From Rheinheimera sp. (GTDB taxonomy: Bacteria; Pseudomonadota; Gammaproteobacteria; Enterobacterales; Alteromonadaceae), in assembly GCA_003543135.1 (NCBI GenBank), contig DPJG01000018.1, positions 1 to 64,000 on the forward strand: DNA of 64,000 nucleotides, written 5' to 3'. The position numbers were made by a program, and so were the translations under genes. Of the stretch, positions 17,993 to 26,400 are shown one piece after another (position 1 is the first letter of the stretch; every line of letters starts with the position of its first letter). Below the pieces are notes generated by a model. It did no database searches and had not been told where the DNA came from. It saw nothing but the letters and a program-made list of their open reading frames with translations.

Positions 17993-19350
17993 GCACTTCT
18001 TTATATACAAAGCTGGTAGCCGGGCTATTGTTCCCCCTTCACGAATGGTTAAAAAAACACCACACCGTGAAAGAGTTTAAGCGCCTGGAACAAAGCCAGT
18101 GGCAAAGCAGCAGTGACATTGCCAGCATTCAGTCACAAAGACTACAGGCGTTTATTCAAAGCATTTACCAGCATGTGCCCTATTATCGCGAACTGTTTAA
18201 AAAACTTTCGTTAACACCGGCTGACATCCGCACTGCTGCTGACTTAACTAAACTGCCATTTTTAACCAAAGATGTGATCCGCAACCATTTTGAGCACTTT
18301 AAAGCCGACAATGCCGGCCCGCTGAAACGCTTTAATACCGGCGGCTCCAGCGGTCAGCCATTGGTATTTTTGCTGGGGAACGAGCGTGTTTCTCATGATG
18401 TGGCGGCAAAATGGCGCGCCACCCGCTGGTGGAATGTAGATATAGGTGATAAAGAAATTGTGGCCTGGGGCTCCCCTATTGAACTCACCAAACAAGACAA
18501 GATTAAAATCTGGCGCGATAAACTATTTCGCTCCACCCTTATTCCGGCCTTTGATTTAACCGAAACAAAGCTCCTTGATTTTATTAAACAAATACAAGAC
18601 ACCAAACCAACAATGCTGTTTGGTTACCCTTCAGTGTTTCACCTGATTGCACAAAGCGCCGTTAAACATCAGATTGATTTAACCGGTCTTGGCATTCAGG
18701 TTGTGTTTGTTACATCAGAACGCCTTTACCCCTACCAGCGTGAACTGATTGAGCAGGTATTTAATGCCCCCGTTGCCAATGGTTACGGCGGCCGCGATGC
18801 CGGTTTTATTGCCCACCAATGCCCGGCAGGCGGCATGCATATCAGCGCGGAAGACATAGTGGTAGAAATTGTTGACCGCGAAGGCAAACCGGTCGAAAAA
18901 GGTGTACAGGGGGAAATTGTGGTCACTCACCTCGCCACCTCCGAGTTCCCTTTTGTTCGCTACCGCACCGGCGATATTGCGGCTTTATCCACCCAATGTT
19001 GCAGTTGTGGCCGTGGCTTGCCTTTGCTGGAACAACTTGAAGGCCGCTCGACCGATTTTGTGGTGGCAGCCAATGGCACCATGATGCACGGTCTGGCGCT
19101 GATTTATATTCTGCGCGACATTCCGGCCATCGACGGTTTTAAAATTACCCAGCACAGCCTGCTGCATAGCCAGGTGCAAATTGTCACTGCTAACAACAAG
19201 CTGCCAGCTGAAACTGAAGCTGTCATTCAGCAGCAATTTAAACAGCGTTTAGGCCAGGACGTACATATAGATATTGAGTATGTTGCTGAAATTGCACCAG
19301 AAAAGTCTGGCAAATACCGTTATGTCATTAGCAAGGTTGTGCCGTTATGA
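17989..19350 (+). CDS. PaaK/CapK-like AMP-forming ligase of the exopolysaccharide operon
   Basis: A 453-residue member of the phenylacetate-CoA ligase-like/CapK family. The ATP-binding loop is NTGGSSGQPL, followed by YGGRDAGFIAHQC and YRTGDI; a Cys-x-Cys pair (STQCCSCGRG) may bind zinc. Such proteins occur in many capsule loci and are thought to activate an acyl or amino acid that is then transferred to a sugar by a neighbouring acyltransferase; the real substrate is unknown. It overlaps its upstream and downstream neighbours by 4 bases each. Confidence 0.85.
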   Translation: MSTSLYTKLVAGLLFPLHEWLKKHHTVKEFKRLEQSQWQSSSDIASIQSQRLQAFIQSIYQHVPYYRELFKKLSLTPADIRTAADLTKLPFLTKDVIRNHFEHFKADNAGPLKRFNTGGSSGQPLVFLLGNERVSHDVAAKWRATRWWNVDIGDKEIVAWGSPIELTKQDKIKIWRDKLFRSTLIPAFDLTETKLLDFIKQIQDTKPTMLFGYPSVFHLIAQSAVKHQIDLTGLGIQVVFVTSERLYPYQRELIEQVFNAPVANGYGGRDAGFIAHQCPAGGMHISAEDIVVEIVDREGKPVEKGVQGEIVVTHLATSEFPFVRYRTGDIAALSTQCCSCGRGLPLLEQLEGRSTDFVVAANGTMMHGLALIYILRDIPAIDGFKITQHSLLHSQVQIVTANNKLPAETEAVIQQQFKQRLGQDVHIDIEYVAEIAPEKSGKYRYVISKVVPL

Positions 19351-19430
19351 TTGACCAGCTGTATTTACTGGCCGTTGTCGTCGCCGTGATTTACCTGTTT
19401 CGCTGGTCAGCGAATAAGGATGACAACTAA
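19347..19430 (+). CDS. 27-residue single-pass membrane peptide, unrecognised
   Basis: An 84-base frame, ATG to TAA. Its ATG overlaps the stop of the PaaK-like gene (ATGA at 19347-19350), and its TAA overlaps the ATG of the O-glycosylation ligase (TAATG at 19428-19432). It fills the exact gap between two operon genes, which argues for translation. The peptide begins MIDQLYLLAVVVAVIYLF, one hydrophobic helix of about 16 residues, and ends in a short charged tail (NKDDN). I do not recognise the family. It could be a small subunit that sits beside the polytopic ligase encoded next, or simply a coupling peptide. Confidence 0.6.
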   Translation: MIDQLYLLAVVVAVIYLFRWSANKDDN

Positions 19431-20740
19431 TGCGCGATATTCTGCTGGTCGCCTTCTTTTTTATGGCCATTTATTATTCCTTTAAAAAACCCTATATCGG
19501 CGTTTCCGCCTGGATTTGGATAGCCCTAACAGCCCCCACCAAATGGGCCTTTGGGTTCTCTACCAGCCTGCGAATGAATTTTACGATAGTTATTGTTACT
19601 TTAATGTCTTATCTGATTGTGTTTAAAGATAAGAAATTTTCTATCGGTAGTGTTGGTTTTTTTATTATTTTATTTTTATTGATGTGTTTTATTTCGACAA
19701 TGGCACAAAACACCATTCATGCCTCTGACGTAAATGCAGAGTATATTGAACATGTCAAAACAGCTTTATTATTTGTTTTTACCGCACTCATTCTTCGAAC
19801 TAAGCACCAGTTGATTACTTTTGTCTGGTGTATTGTATTGTCAATTTCGTCTTATGCCGGTATGGAAGCCGTAAAATTTTTACTATCCGGCGGAGGCCAC
19901 CAGATAGTTGGCCGTGCTGGTGTTATTATTGATCGTAACGACTTGGCTGTAGCCATTAATATGTGCTTGCCTCTGGTTTTCTTTCTGATTTATGTCACTG
20001 AAAATACTTTAGTGAAAAAAGGCTTATGGATCCTCGCCATTCTGAATATAGTTGCAGTAGTCGGCACTTATTCACGCGGTGGCTTTATTGGTTTAAGTAT
20101 TATTGCATTTGCCGCTTGGTTAAAAAGCGATAAAAAAGTGATTTGGGCCATTTTGGCCTTCACCTTTTTACCTTTTTTATATAGCCAAACCCCGGAAGAA
20201 TGGCGTGAACGGCAGAACACAGTCAGCACTGCAGCGACCGAAGACAGCTCTTTTATTGGCAGACTCTGGGCATGGAAAATATCAACGTTAATTGCACTGG
20301 ATGATCCTCTGACCGGAGCTGGTTACAAAGCTGTGACGGACCCAATTTTATGGCGTTATTATGCCCCCTTTACCCCAAACTTCGGCCCACTGGAAACCCC
20401 CCCTATCCCAGCTGATTTGGCGCCCAAAGCTGCCCATAATATTTATTTTCAGGTGCTTGGCGATCACGGTTTTATCGGTTTACTTTTGTTTATCATTGTT
20501 CTCTGCAAGTGCTTTTTTACTAATAGAGCAAATCAGCGCAAAGCTAAAAATCTTGGTTTAGGCTGGCTAGAGAATTTTTGCAGTGCGCTCAACGTGTCAA
20601 TTATTGGATATTGTATTACCGGGATGAACGTTAGCCTGGCTTATTTTGATTTGATTTACGCTGTATTTGGTTTGGTGGTGGTATGTAATATTATCCTTGC
20701 CAATACAACACAAACAACGGCTGTAGTTGCAAAAACCTAA
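19430..20740 (+). CDS. putative O-glycosylation ligase, exosortase A system-associated (Wzy/WaaL-like)
   Basis: A 436-residue polytopic inner-membrane protein with about ten hydrophobic helices and a large periplasmic loop at about 260-330, including a conserved-looking HNIYFQVLGDHGFIGLLLF segment that matches the Wzy_C/O-antigen ligase motif with catalytic His. It is the TIGR03097 type. It could polymerise the glycan or ligate it to a protein; PEP-CTERM proteins have been proposed as acceptors. The start codon overlaps the stop of the 27-residue peptide. Confidence 0.92.
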   Translation: MRDILLVAFFFMAIYYSFKKPYIGVSAWIWIALTAPTKWAFGFSTSLRMNFTIVIVTLMSYLIVFKDKKFSIGSVGFFIILFLLMCFISTMAQNTIHASDVNAEYIEHVKTALLFVFTALILRTKHQLITFVWCIVLSISSYAGMEAVKFLLSGGGHQIVGRAGVIIDRNDLAVAINMCLPLVFFLIYVTENTLVKKGLWILAILNIVAVVGTYSRGGFIGLSIIAFAAWLKSDKKVIWAILAFTFLPFLYSQTPEEWRERQNTVSTAATEDSSFIGRLWAWKISTLIALDDPLTGAGYKAVTDPILWRYYAPFTPNFGPLETPPIPADLAPKAAHNIYFQVLGDHGFIGLLLFIIVLCKCFFTNRANQRKAKNLGLGWLENFCSALNVSIIGYCITGMNVSLAYFDLIYAVFGLVVVCNIILANTTQTTAVVAKT

Positions 20741-20754
20741 CCGTTGTTCGCTAC

Positions 20755-20794
20755 GAACCCCCCCGCCGTAAAGGCGTTTTGGTGTTCTTTTTTA
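20755..20794 (+). terminator. weak hairpin with T-run after the ligase gene
   Basis: GAAC...GCC and GGC...GTTC can pair around GTAAA, followed by CTTTTTTA. The stem has an unpaired middle, so it may be only an attenuator that lowers transcription into the TPR and flippase genes. Confidence 0.35.
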
Positions 20795-20816
20795 CTTTAT
20801 ACACAGGCAAATAAAC

Positions 20817-21545
20817 ATGAGTTATTCAGCTATCTACCTCAGCATTCTCGGCATTTTTTGTTTTATTGCTTCTTTTTCCAGCAAGGCTTTTGATGTGGTA
20901 TTAACAGAAGTTGAGTTCGGCCAGTTACACCGGGCATGTCAGATGTTTTACGCCAGTACAGGCACTGGCCGTAAACTTGGTTTTAGTGGTCGTTTCGGCG
21001 CCGAGGAGCTTAAACAAGCCAATATTGAAGCTGAAAAAGTGGGTGGTGCCTGGCACTACTGTGCTGGTTTGGTGTTCTTAAAACGCGCCCAACAAACCGG
21101 CGATGATAAAAAACAAATAGCCAACTATCAAAAAGCTTTGCAAGAAATCAGTTTTACCGCCCGCAAAGTACAGCCAGAAAACCCTTTTTATGGTGAAGTT
21201 CAGCTGAACCTCGCTCGAACGCTGTTTTTCCTGAATGATTTTGACAAAAGCAGCACTATTTTACGAAATTTAATGGTGGTGAATCCAGGCTATTTGCCTG
21301 CTTATATTGAATTGGCACGGCAGCATGATAAAAAAGGTAAAACGCAGGAAGCTATTGCCATTTTAAATTCAGCTGATGACAAATATAAACAAACTTCGGC
21401 CGACTTAAATTATTTTATAGGTATTTATTATTTTAAAACCAAAGATTATGAAAAGGCCAAACAACACGCCAAAGTGGCTTATGCCCGAGGTTACCCGCTG
21501 CCCGGTCTGCGACGGATGTTAAAAGAGAAAGGTCATCAGATTTAA
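20817..21545 (+). CDS. TPR-repeat protein of the exopolysaccharide locus
   Basis: A 242-residue protein with a hydrophobic N-terminal signal or anchor (YLSILGIFCFIASF) followed by mature sequence with about four degenerate tetratricopeptide repeats, for example AYIELARQHDKKGKTQEAI and FIGIYYFKTKDYEKAKQHA. It is probably periplasmic and binds partner proteins of the assembly machinery. I do not recognise a specific family. It lies between the ligase and the flippase, 76 bases after the former, behind a weak hairpin. Confidence 0.75.
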   Translation: MSYSAIYLSILGIFCFIASFSSKAFDVVLTEVEFGQLHRACQMFYASTGTGRKLGFSGRFGAEELKQANIEAEKVGGAWHYCAGLVFLKRAQQTGDDKKQIANYQKALQEISFTARKVQPENPFYGEVQLNLARTLFFLNDFDKSSTILRNLMVVNPGYLPAYIELARQHDKKGKTQEAIAILNSADDKYKQTSADLNYFIGIYYFKTKDYEKAKQHAKVAYARGYPLPGLRRMLKEKGHQI

Positions 21546-21583
21546 GTTTTGCCGGTTGTTTTCAGACCTTTTATGGAATTTTT

Positions 21584-23017
21584 ATGTCATCGTCAATAAA
21601 CACAGCCCGTCAGGCATTTAAGTGGACTTTGTATCTGCGGGCTATGTCGCAGGTCGCGACCTGGCTGATTTCGCTGATAGTTATCCGGTATCTGACACCT
21701 GCTGATTACGGCATAGTGGCATTAACCGAAATTATTTTTATGTTAGTGATGTTATTTTGCTCTGCCGGTTTGGGTGATGTGGTGATCCAGCGCACTGACG
21801 CGGACGAGCAATTTAATAAAAAAGTGCTGAGTTTGTTATTGCTGCTTACCGCAGTAATGTGTTCGTTATTGTTAATTTCAGCACCATATCTCGCGCAGTA
21901 TTACAATCAACCCGACCTCACGCTGGTATTGCGTTTAAGTGCATTGGTGTTTATGTTCACCCCCTGGCTGGTGTTGTCATCCAGCATTCTTGCTAAAAAT
22001 ATGGATTTTAAATCCCGCGGCAAAATAGACCTTTATGCCGCCGTTAGCACTGCATTATTATCTTTATTGTTGGCTTATAACGGCTTTGGTTTTTGGTCAC
22101 TGATTATCTCTAGCCTGCTGAATATTCTGCTCAGAACTTTGGGTTACAACCTGCTTTTGAAAAAACTCTATCTGCCCGCTTTTGAGCTCGGCGGCATGTG
22201 GTCGCCACTGAAGTTTGGCCTGACAGTGGCTGCCACCAGTTTGCTGTTTGGTTTATTTATGAAAGTGGATATTCTGGTAATTGCCAATCAAATTGACAGC
22301 CAAACTTTAGGTTATTATGCACTTGCCATGCATCTGGCCTTACTGCCTATGGTTAAAATTATGCCGCTGGTGAACGAAGTTGCTTATCCGATGTACGCCA
22401 ATATCAAACACAATCCGACCGAGTGCCGCCGCATTTTTAGTTATATGCTGCGCCTGATTTGTTTTGCTGTTTTCCCGCTGTTTTATATTTTCAGTGCTGT
22501 AGCACCAGAATTGGTGGCACTTTTACTTGGTAAACAATGGCTGCCAGCTGTTATAGCTTTACAAATAATTCTGCTGACGGTGCCATTTCGGATAGTCAGC
22601 AATTTATTTTCGCCGCTGTTAAAGGCGCTTGGCCACCCGCAAACCGGTTTGCAGCATGTCAGCTTTTCTTGTGTGGTGGTGGCTTTGTTATTTTATTTTG
22701 CTGCCCCTTATGGTTTACAAGGCCTGGCTTTGGCCTGGTTGATTGCCACACCGCTAATTCTGGCTTTTGCGCTGAATTTATGTACCCGCAGAGCAGATAT
22801 TCCTTTTTTTATGTTAATTGCAACAATGCTGCGCCCAGCTTTGGTTGCAGCTTTAACCTTAGGGGCGCTGTATTGGTTGTCAGTTTACCTGCCTGCCGAC
22901 TGGCATAAGCTAGTGTTATTATTGCTAAAATCTTTTGCCGGTGCCGTGCTTTACCTTTTATTATCCTGGGTATTTAACCGCGCTCAACTACTGGAAGCTG
23001 CAAAGTTCAGACTTTGA
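21584..23017 (+). CDS. oligosaccharide flippase (Wzx-like, MOP superfamily)
   Basis: A 477-residue protein with about 12-14 membrane helices and the polysaccharide biosynthesis/flippase signature (LISLIVIRYLTPADYGIVAL, FNKKVLSLLLLL). It would move the lipid-linked repeat unit across the inner membrane to the Wzy-like ligase encoded upstream. The start is ATG at 21584; an ATG at 21573 is in another frame. Confidence 0.92.
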   Translation: MSSSINTARQAFKWTLYLRAMSQVATWLISLIVIRYLTPADYGIVALTEIIFMLVMLFCSAGLGDVVIQRTDADEQFNKKVLSLLLLLTAVMCSLLLISAPYLAQYYNQPDLTLVLRLSALVFMFTPWLVLSSSILAKNMDFKSRGKIDLYAAVSTALLSLLLAYNGFGFWSLIISSLLNILLRTLGYNLLLKKLYLPAFELGGMWSPLKFGLTVAATSLLFGLFMKVDILVIANQIDSQTLGYYALAMHLALLPMVKIMPLVNEVAYPMYANIKHNPTECRRIFSYMLRLICFAVFPLFYIFSAVAPELVALLLGKQWLPAVIALQIILLTVPFRIVSNLFSPLLKALGHPQTGLQHVSFSCVVVALLFYFAAPYGLQGLALAWLIATPLILAFALNLCTRRADIPFFMLIATMLRPALVAALTLGALYWLSVYLPADWHKLVLLLLKSFAGAVLYLLLSWVFNRAQLLEAAKFRL

Positions 23018-23030
23018 TTTATGGATAGCT

Positions 23031-23936
23031 ATGAAACTGTATTATTTTAAAGATCCGCATGGAAATTTTGGTGACGATTTAAATCCATGGTTATTTGGCC
23101 AGTTATTCCCGGAGCTGCTGGACGACAATGAACAAGACCTGCTGGTTGGTGTCGGCACTTTATTAAACCACCGTATTCCAACCGCCAATAAGGTCACGGT
23201 ATTTGGTTCTGGTCACGGTTATGGTCAACTACCGGCCATCAATGACAACTGGACATTCAGTTGTGTACGTGGACCTCGGACTGCTAAAGCACTGGGTCTG
23301 AGTGCTGAAACCGCCATTACCGATGCGGCTATGTTGACACCGTTGTTTTTTAATGAGTCATTGGAAAAACGTTACCAAACTTCTTATATGCCACATTGCC
23401 ACAGTGCTTTGCTTGGCGACTGGCAATATCTGTGCACTCAGGCCGGTGTTCATTTTATTGACCCAAGGCAACCATTTTTGCAGGTATTTAAAGAGATCAA
23501 ACAAAGTAAACATCTGATCACCGAAGCCATGCACGGCGCCATACTGGCCGATGCTTTTCGTGTTCCCTGGACGCCAGCAAAAGCTTATCCGCATATTTCC
23601 GAATTTAAATGGCAAGACTGGTTAGATTCAGTTGCAGTCACAGCTGAATTTAACTTTTTGCCGGCGGTGTACCGGGGTGATGAACTTTTTGGTTTAAAAG
23701 ACACCTTTAAGCATAAAATCAAACGTTTATTATATAAAACGCCGTTATGGCAACACCACTGGCAGGAAGCACCTATTGCCCGCTCCAGTCAACAGGTTGT
23801 AGATAGCTGTGCTTCAGCCTTACAGCAGCTGGCGGCAAAACAGCAGATGTTTTTAAGTGCAGACCAGCTGTTACAACACAACACAGAGCGTTTATTGGCA
23901 AAAGCCACAGCGCTGCGGAGCCGCCATGCAGGCTAA
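23031..23936 (+). CDS. polysaccharide pyruvyl transferase family protein
   Basis: A 301-residue cytoplasmic enzyme. MKLYYFKDPHGNFGDDLNPWLF at the N-terminus and SKHLITEAMHGAILADAFRVPW in the C-terminal half are the two hallmark regions of the CsaB/pyruvyl transferase family (PF04230), which forms ketal pyruvate on sugars from phosphoenolpyruvate. The start at 23031 is set by the family start and by GGATAG upstream; an in-frame start at 22935 overlaps the flippase. The next gene overlaps by 11 bases. Confidence 0.88.
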   Translation: MKLYYFKDPHGNFGDDLNPWLFGQLFPELLDDNEQDLLVGVGTLLNHRIPTANKVTVFGSGHGYGQLPAINDNWTFSCVRGPRTAKALGLSAETAITDAAMLTPLFFNESLEKRYQTSYMPHCHSALLGDWQYLCTQAGVHFIDPRQPFLQVFKEIKQSKHLITEAMHGAILADAFRVPWTPAKAYPHISEFKWQDWLDSVAVTAEFNFLPAVYRGDELFGLKDTFKHKIKRLLYKTPLWQHHWQEAPIARSSQQVVDSCASALQQLAAKQQMFLSADQLLQHNTERLLAKATALRSRHAG

Positions 23937-24879
23937 TGTTTTGTGTCCCAAAGTCAGCGTGGTGATGCCCTGCTACAATAACGCAGCTTATGTCCGTCAG
24001 GCCGTTGATAGTGTATTACAGCAGGACTACCCCAATATTGAACTCATTGTGGTGGATGACGGCTCAACAGATAACAGCCTGGAAGTGCTGGCCAGTTATG
24101 GTGATCGCATCAGGGTGATTGTTCAACCCAATCAGGGGCCTGCAGCTGCACGCAATAACGGTATTCGCCATGCCACTGGTGACTATATTGCTTTTCTTGA
24201 CAGCGACGACTTATGGTTGCCGGGTAAACTCAGCGCCCAGCTGGAGTTTTTGCAAACAAATCCGGATTTTATTGCTTGTTTTTGCAGCTGGTCGGTATGG
24301 GACGGTAACGAGATACCGGCGTTTAACCAGCCGACAGCAGAGCAACGACTGGAACTACAAAAAGATAAATCAGGCTGGTTGTATCTGCCGTTGTTGGATG
24401 ATTCAGTGATCCATACCATCAGTGTGGTAATTAAAAAACAAATTATGGATAGCGTCGGTTTTTTTAACGAAGACTACAGGGTTGGTGAAGATCACGATTA
24501 TTGGCTGCGTTTATCCCGAGTTGGCAAAATTGCCAAACTCAAAACCCTGTACGCGTTATACCGGGCCAATCAACAAAGCACCACCAACAAAGTTCATGCA
24601 AAAAACTTCAGTTTATTGGTGCTACAAGCTGCGGTTGATAACTATGGTTTATGCGACCCAGAGGGGAAATGCCTGCCTGAATCGGTTTACCAGCAATATG
24701 TCGCCAGACGCCACTTTATGTATGGCTATCAGAGTTTCTGGGCCGGTCATAAAGATAAAGCTTTAGTAGCTTTTCGCGCTTGCCTACCGCATTCAACGTA
24801 CCGGCTGAAATCTTTCATATATCTGACTATTTGTCAGTTTGACTTTATTTATCACTTTGTAATCAGTCGCAGAGCCTGA
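23926..24879 (+). CDS. GT2 family glycosyltransferase
   Basis: A 317-residue GT-A glycosyltransferase. VSVVMPCYNNAAYVRQAVDS and LIVVDDGSTDNS form the nucleotide-sugar site, AFLDSDD is the DxD metal motif, and GEDHDYWLRLSRVG is the acceptor ED motif. There are no clear membrane helices, so it is cytoplasmic or peripheral. The start is ATG at 23926, overlapping the pyruvyl transferase gene. It is the last gene of the long plus-strand operon and meets the minus-strand acyltransferase 8 bases later. Confidence 0.92.
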   Translation: MQANVLCPKVSVVMPCYNNAAYVRQAVDSVLQQDYPNIELIVVDDGSTDNSLEVLASYGDRIRVIVQPNQGPAAARNNGIRHATGDYIAFLDSDDLWLPGKLSAQLEFLQTNPDFIACFCSWSVWDGNEIPAFNQPTAEQRLELQKDKSGWLYLPLLDDSVIHTISVVIKKQIMDSVGFFNEDYRVGEDHDYWLRLSRVGKIAKLKTLYALYRANQQSTTNKVHAKNFSLLVLQAAVDNYGLCDPEGKCLPESVYQQYVARRHFMYGYQSFWAGHKDKALVAFRACLPHSTYRLKSFIYLTICQFDFIYHFVISRRA

Positions 24880-24887
24880 CACCGATT

Positions 24888-25997
24888 CTACCGGTGATCT
24901 TCCGCCCTTGAATTTAACTGAAACCGAACATAGTTAAAGATGTTTGCCATGATTGCCGCCATTGTGTTTATTGCAAAACCCAGCGTCCGAGAAAAACCTT
25001 GTTGCCAAAACCGTTTTAATTTTTCTTCCACCAGATAATGAATTGAATAAGACAGTAAAATTACAAAACTGAACACCAAAAAATACACAATTAACTTATT
25101 CTCTTCAGTTGCAAATATACTGATCAGCATATAACCCAGATGAGCATGAATTAAATAAAGTGGATAAGTTAAGGCGCCAACCAGTTTTGAATAAGGCAAC
25201 ACGATATCTTGCATTTTGGGAGTGTTCTGTAATAAAAAAATCAAAAAGAAAACACAAACAATAGCCCCAATGACCCAAGGTGAAAAGTAAAAACCCTTGT
25301 TATGACTGACTACAGCAGCCTCACCTGTGGAAAACTCCACACACAAAACAAAAGCCAACGCTAGTGACAACCAGACTATCGGTGTCTTGTTATGTTTAAG
25401 TAGTGCAAAAATAGCACCTGCCGAAAAATAACAATAATATCCACCCAGGTAAGGGTATGAATCCAGGTGAGCTAAAGTTGCAGCACAGATGATAAATGGC
25501 CAACACAAAAAAATCTGCTTTAAATACTTTTGCATACCAAGCAGCAACAACGTGGCAATGGCGGCATAAAAAGTAATCTCATAAACTAAAGTCCAATACA
25601 CACCATCAACATGTGGCACCCAGATAAACGAATGGAGCATTGTCATGTTCCAAGCCACCTGAGAGAGCTGTACCGACATCAGCTCACCACCAAAAAATGC
25701 CGCCATGGTCGAGGTTAGAATAACCGCAAACCAATATGCCGGGTATAAACGCACAGCACGGGAGACCACAAAATGCGCTGCAGCCCTGTGATTGGCAGAA
25801 AAGAAAATGACGTAACCGCTGATCATAAAAAACAATTCAACGCCCAGATAACCATAGCGGCTGAACTCAATAACAGGTTCGATATAGCTGACAGAACTTA
25901 TTTTACCGTTAGAGATCCCATTAAAACTGTAGTGATACAACACCACCATGACAGCTGCAATAAAGCGCGCATAATCAAGAATAGCTAACCGCTTCAA
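24888..25997 (-). CDS. acyltransferase 3 family membrane protein (OafA/YrhL-like)
   Basis: A 369-residue protein with about ten membrane helices. The family start LDYARFIAAVMVVLYHYSF carries the catalytic-type His, with GYLGVELFFMISGYVIFF following. These enzymes O-acetylate or otherwise acylate exported glycans. The only start that fits the family alignment is TTG at 25995-25997, with a weak GGTGA upstream. It converges on the GT2 gene; CACCG/CGGTG near the junction is only a weak hairpin. Confidence 0.9.
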   Translation of the reverse strand: MKRLAILDYARFIAAVMVVLYHYSFNGISNGKISSVSYIEPVIEFSRYGYLGVELFFMISGYVIFFSANHRAAAHFVVSRAVRLYPAYWFAVILTSTMAAFFGGELMSVQLSQVAWNMTMLHSFIWVPHVDGVYWTLVYEITFYAAIATLLLLGMQKYLKQIFLCWPFIICAATLAHLDSYPYLGGYYCYFSAGAIFALLKHNKTPIVWLSLALAFVLCVEFSTGEAAVVSHNKGFYFSPWVIGAIVCVFFLIFLLQNTPKMQDIVLPYSKLVGALTYPLYLIHAHLGYMLISIFATEENKLIVYFLVFSFVILLSYSIHYLVEEKLKRFWQQGFSRTLGFAINTMAAIMANIFNYVRFQLNSRAEDHR

Positions 25998-26400
25998 TAT
26001 AAATCACCACAATCATGAATAAAAACAAGCTTCTGAATAACGAAGGGAAAACTACTATATAAAACCCAAACGCCGCAACTAAAATTACAATTGCAGTAAA
26101 TTCAATTCAAAATAGCTCAATTAAAAATTACTTTCATGCAATATAGGGTGCGCATTCTAACTGTAAAACAGCATCCAAACAACGCATAACCTTGAGCATT
26201 TTCATTATTAATTTGTAATTTCGTTTATACTTTATTTTTATGACACAAATACTAAAATGCCCGCACTACAAAACCTGCAACAATTTGAATAGCCAATGCG
26301 ACAACGAAAACTACGCTATTTCAGGGCTAAAGCTATGCAAATCAACGGAAAAAAGGTAACTTAGCGGCAGTAAAAACTTTGAAGGGAAGACTAAGTTTGT
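25998..26400 (+). other. 403-base AT-rich intergenic region, promoter and possible structured leader
   Basis: No gene is supported here. TATACT near 26227-26232 could be a -10 box for the plus-strand operon at 26401, without a clear -35. The 3' part (26281-26375) is less AT-rich, and CTACGCTA (26311-26318) can pair imperfectly with TAGCGGCAG (26362-26370), closing a loop that contains CAGGGCTAAAGC and GGTAACT. A Shine-Dalgarno GAAGGGA follows at 26381. This could be a cis-regulatory leader, but I cannot assign it to a family. Confidence 0.35.

Noticed and set aside
22537-22908. 123-codon frame inside the flippase gene
   Set aside because: Same strand, different frame; the flippase frame has clear family motifs throughout.
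26355-26370. GG-N10-GC pattern before the second amidotransferase
   Set aside because: Boxes are poor (AGGTAA, CGGC) and transcription would start at the Shine-Dalgarno.
26281-26400. c-di-GMP-I (GEMM) riboswitch
   Set aside because: Only loose similarity; the GAAA-capped hairpin and the GGCAAACC core are missing, so it is kept only as a possible structured leader.
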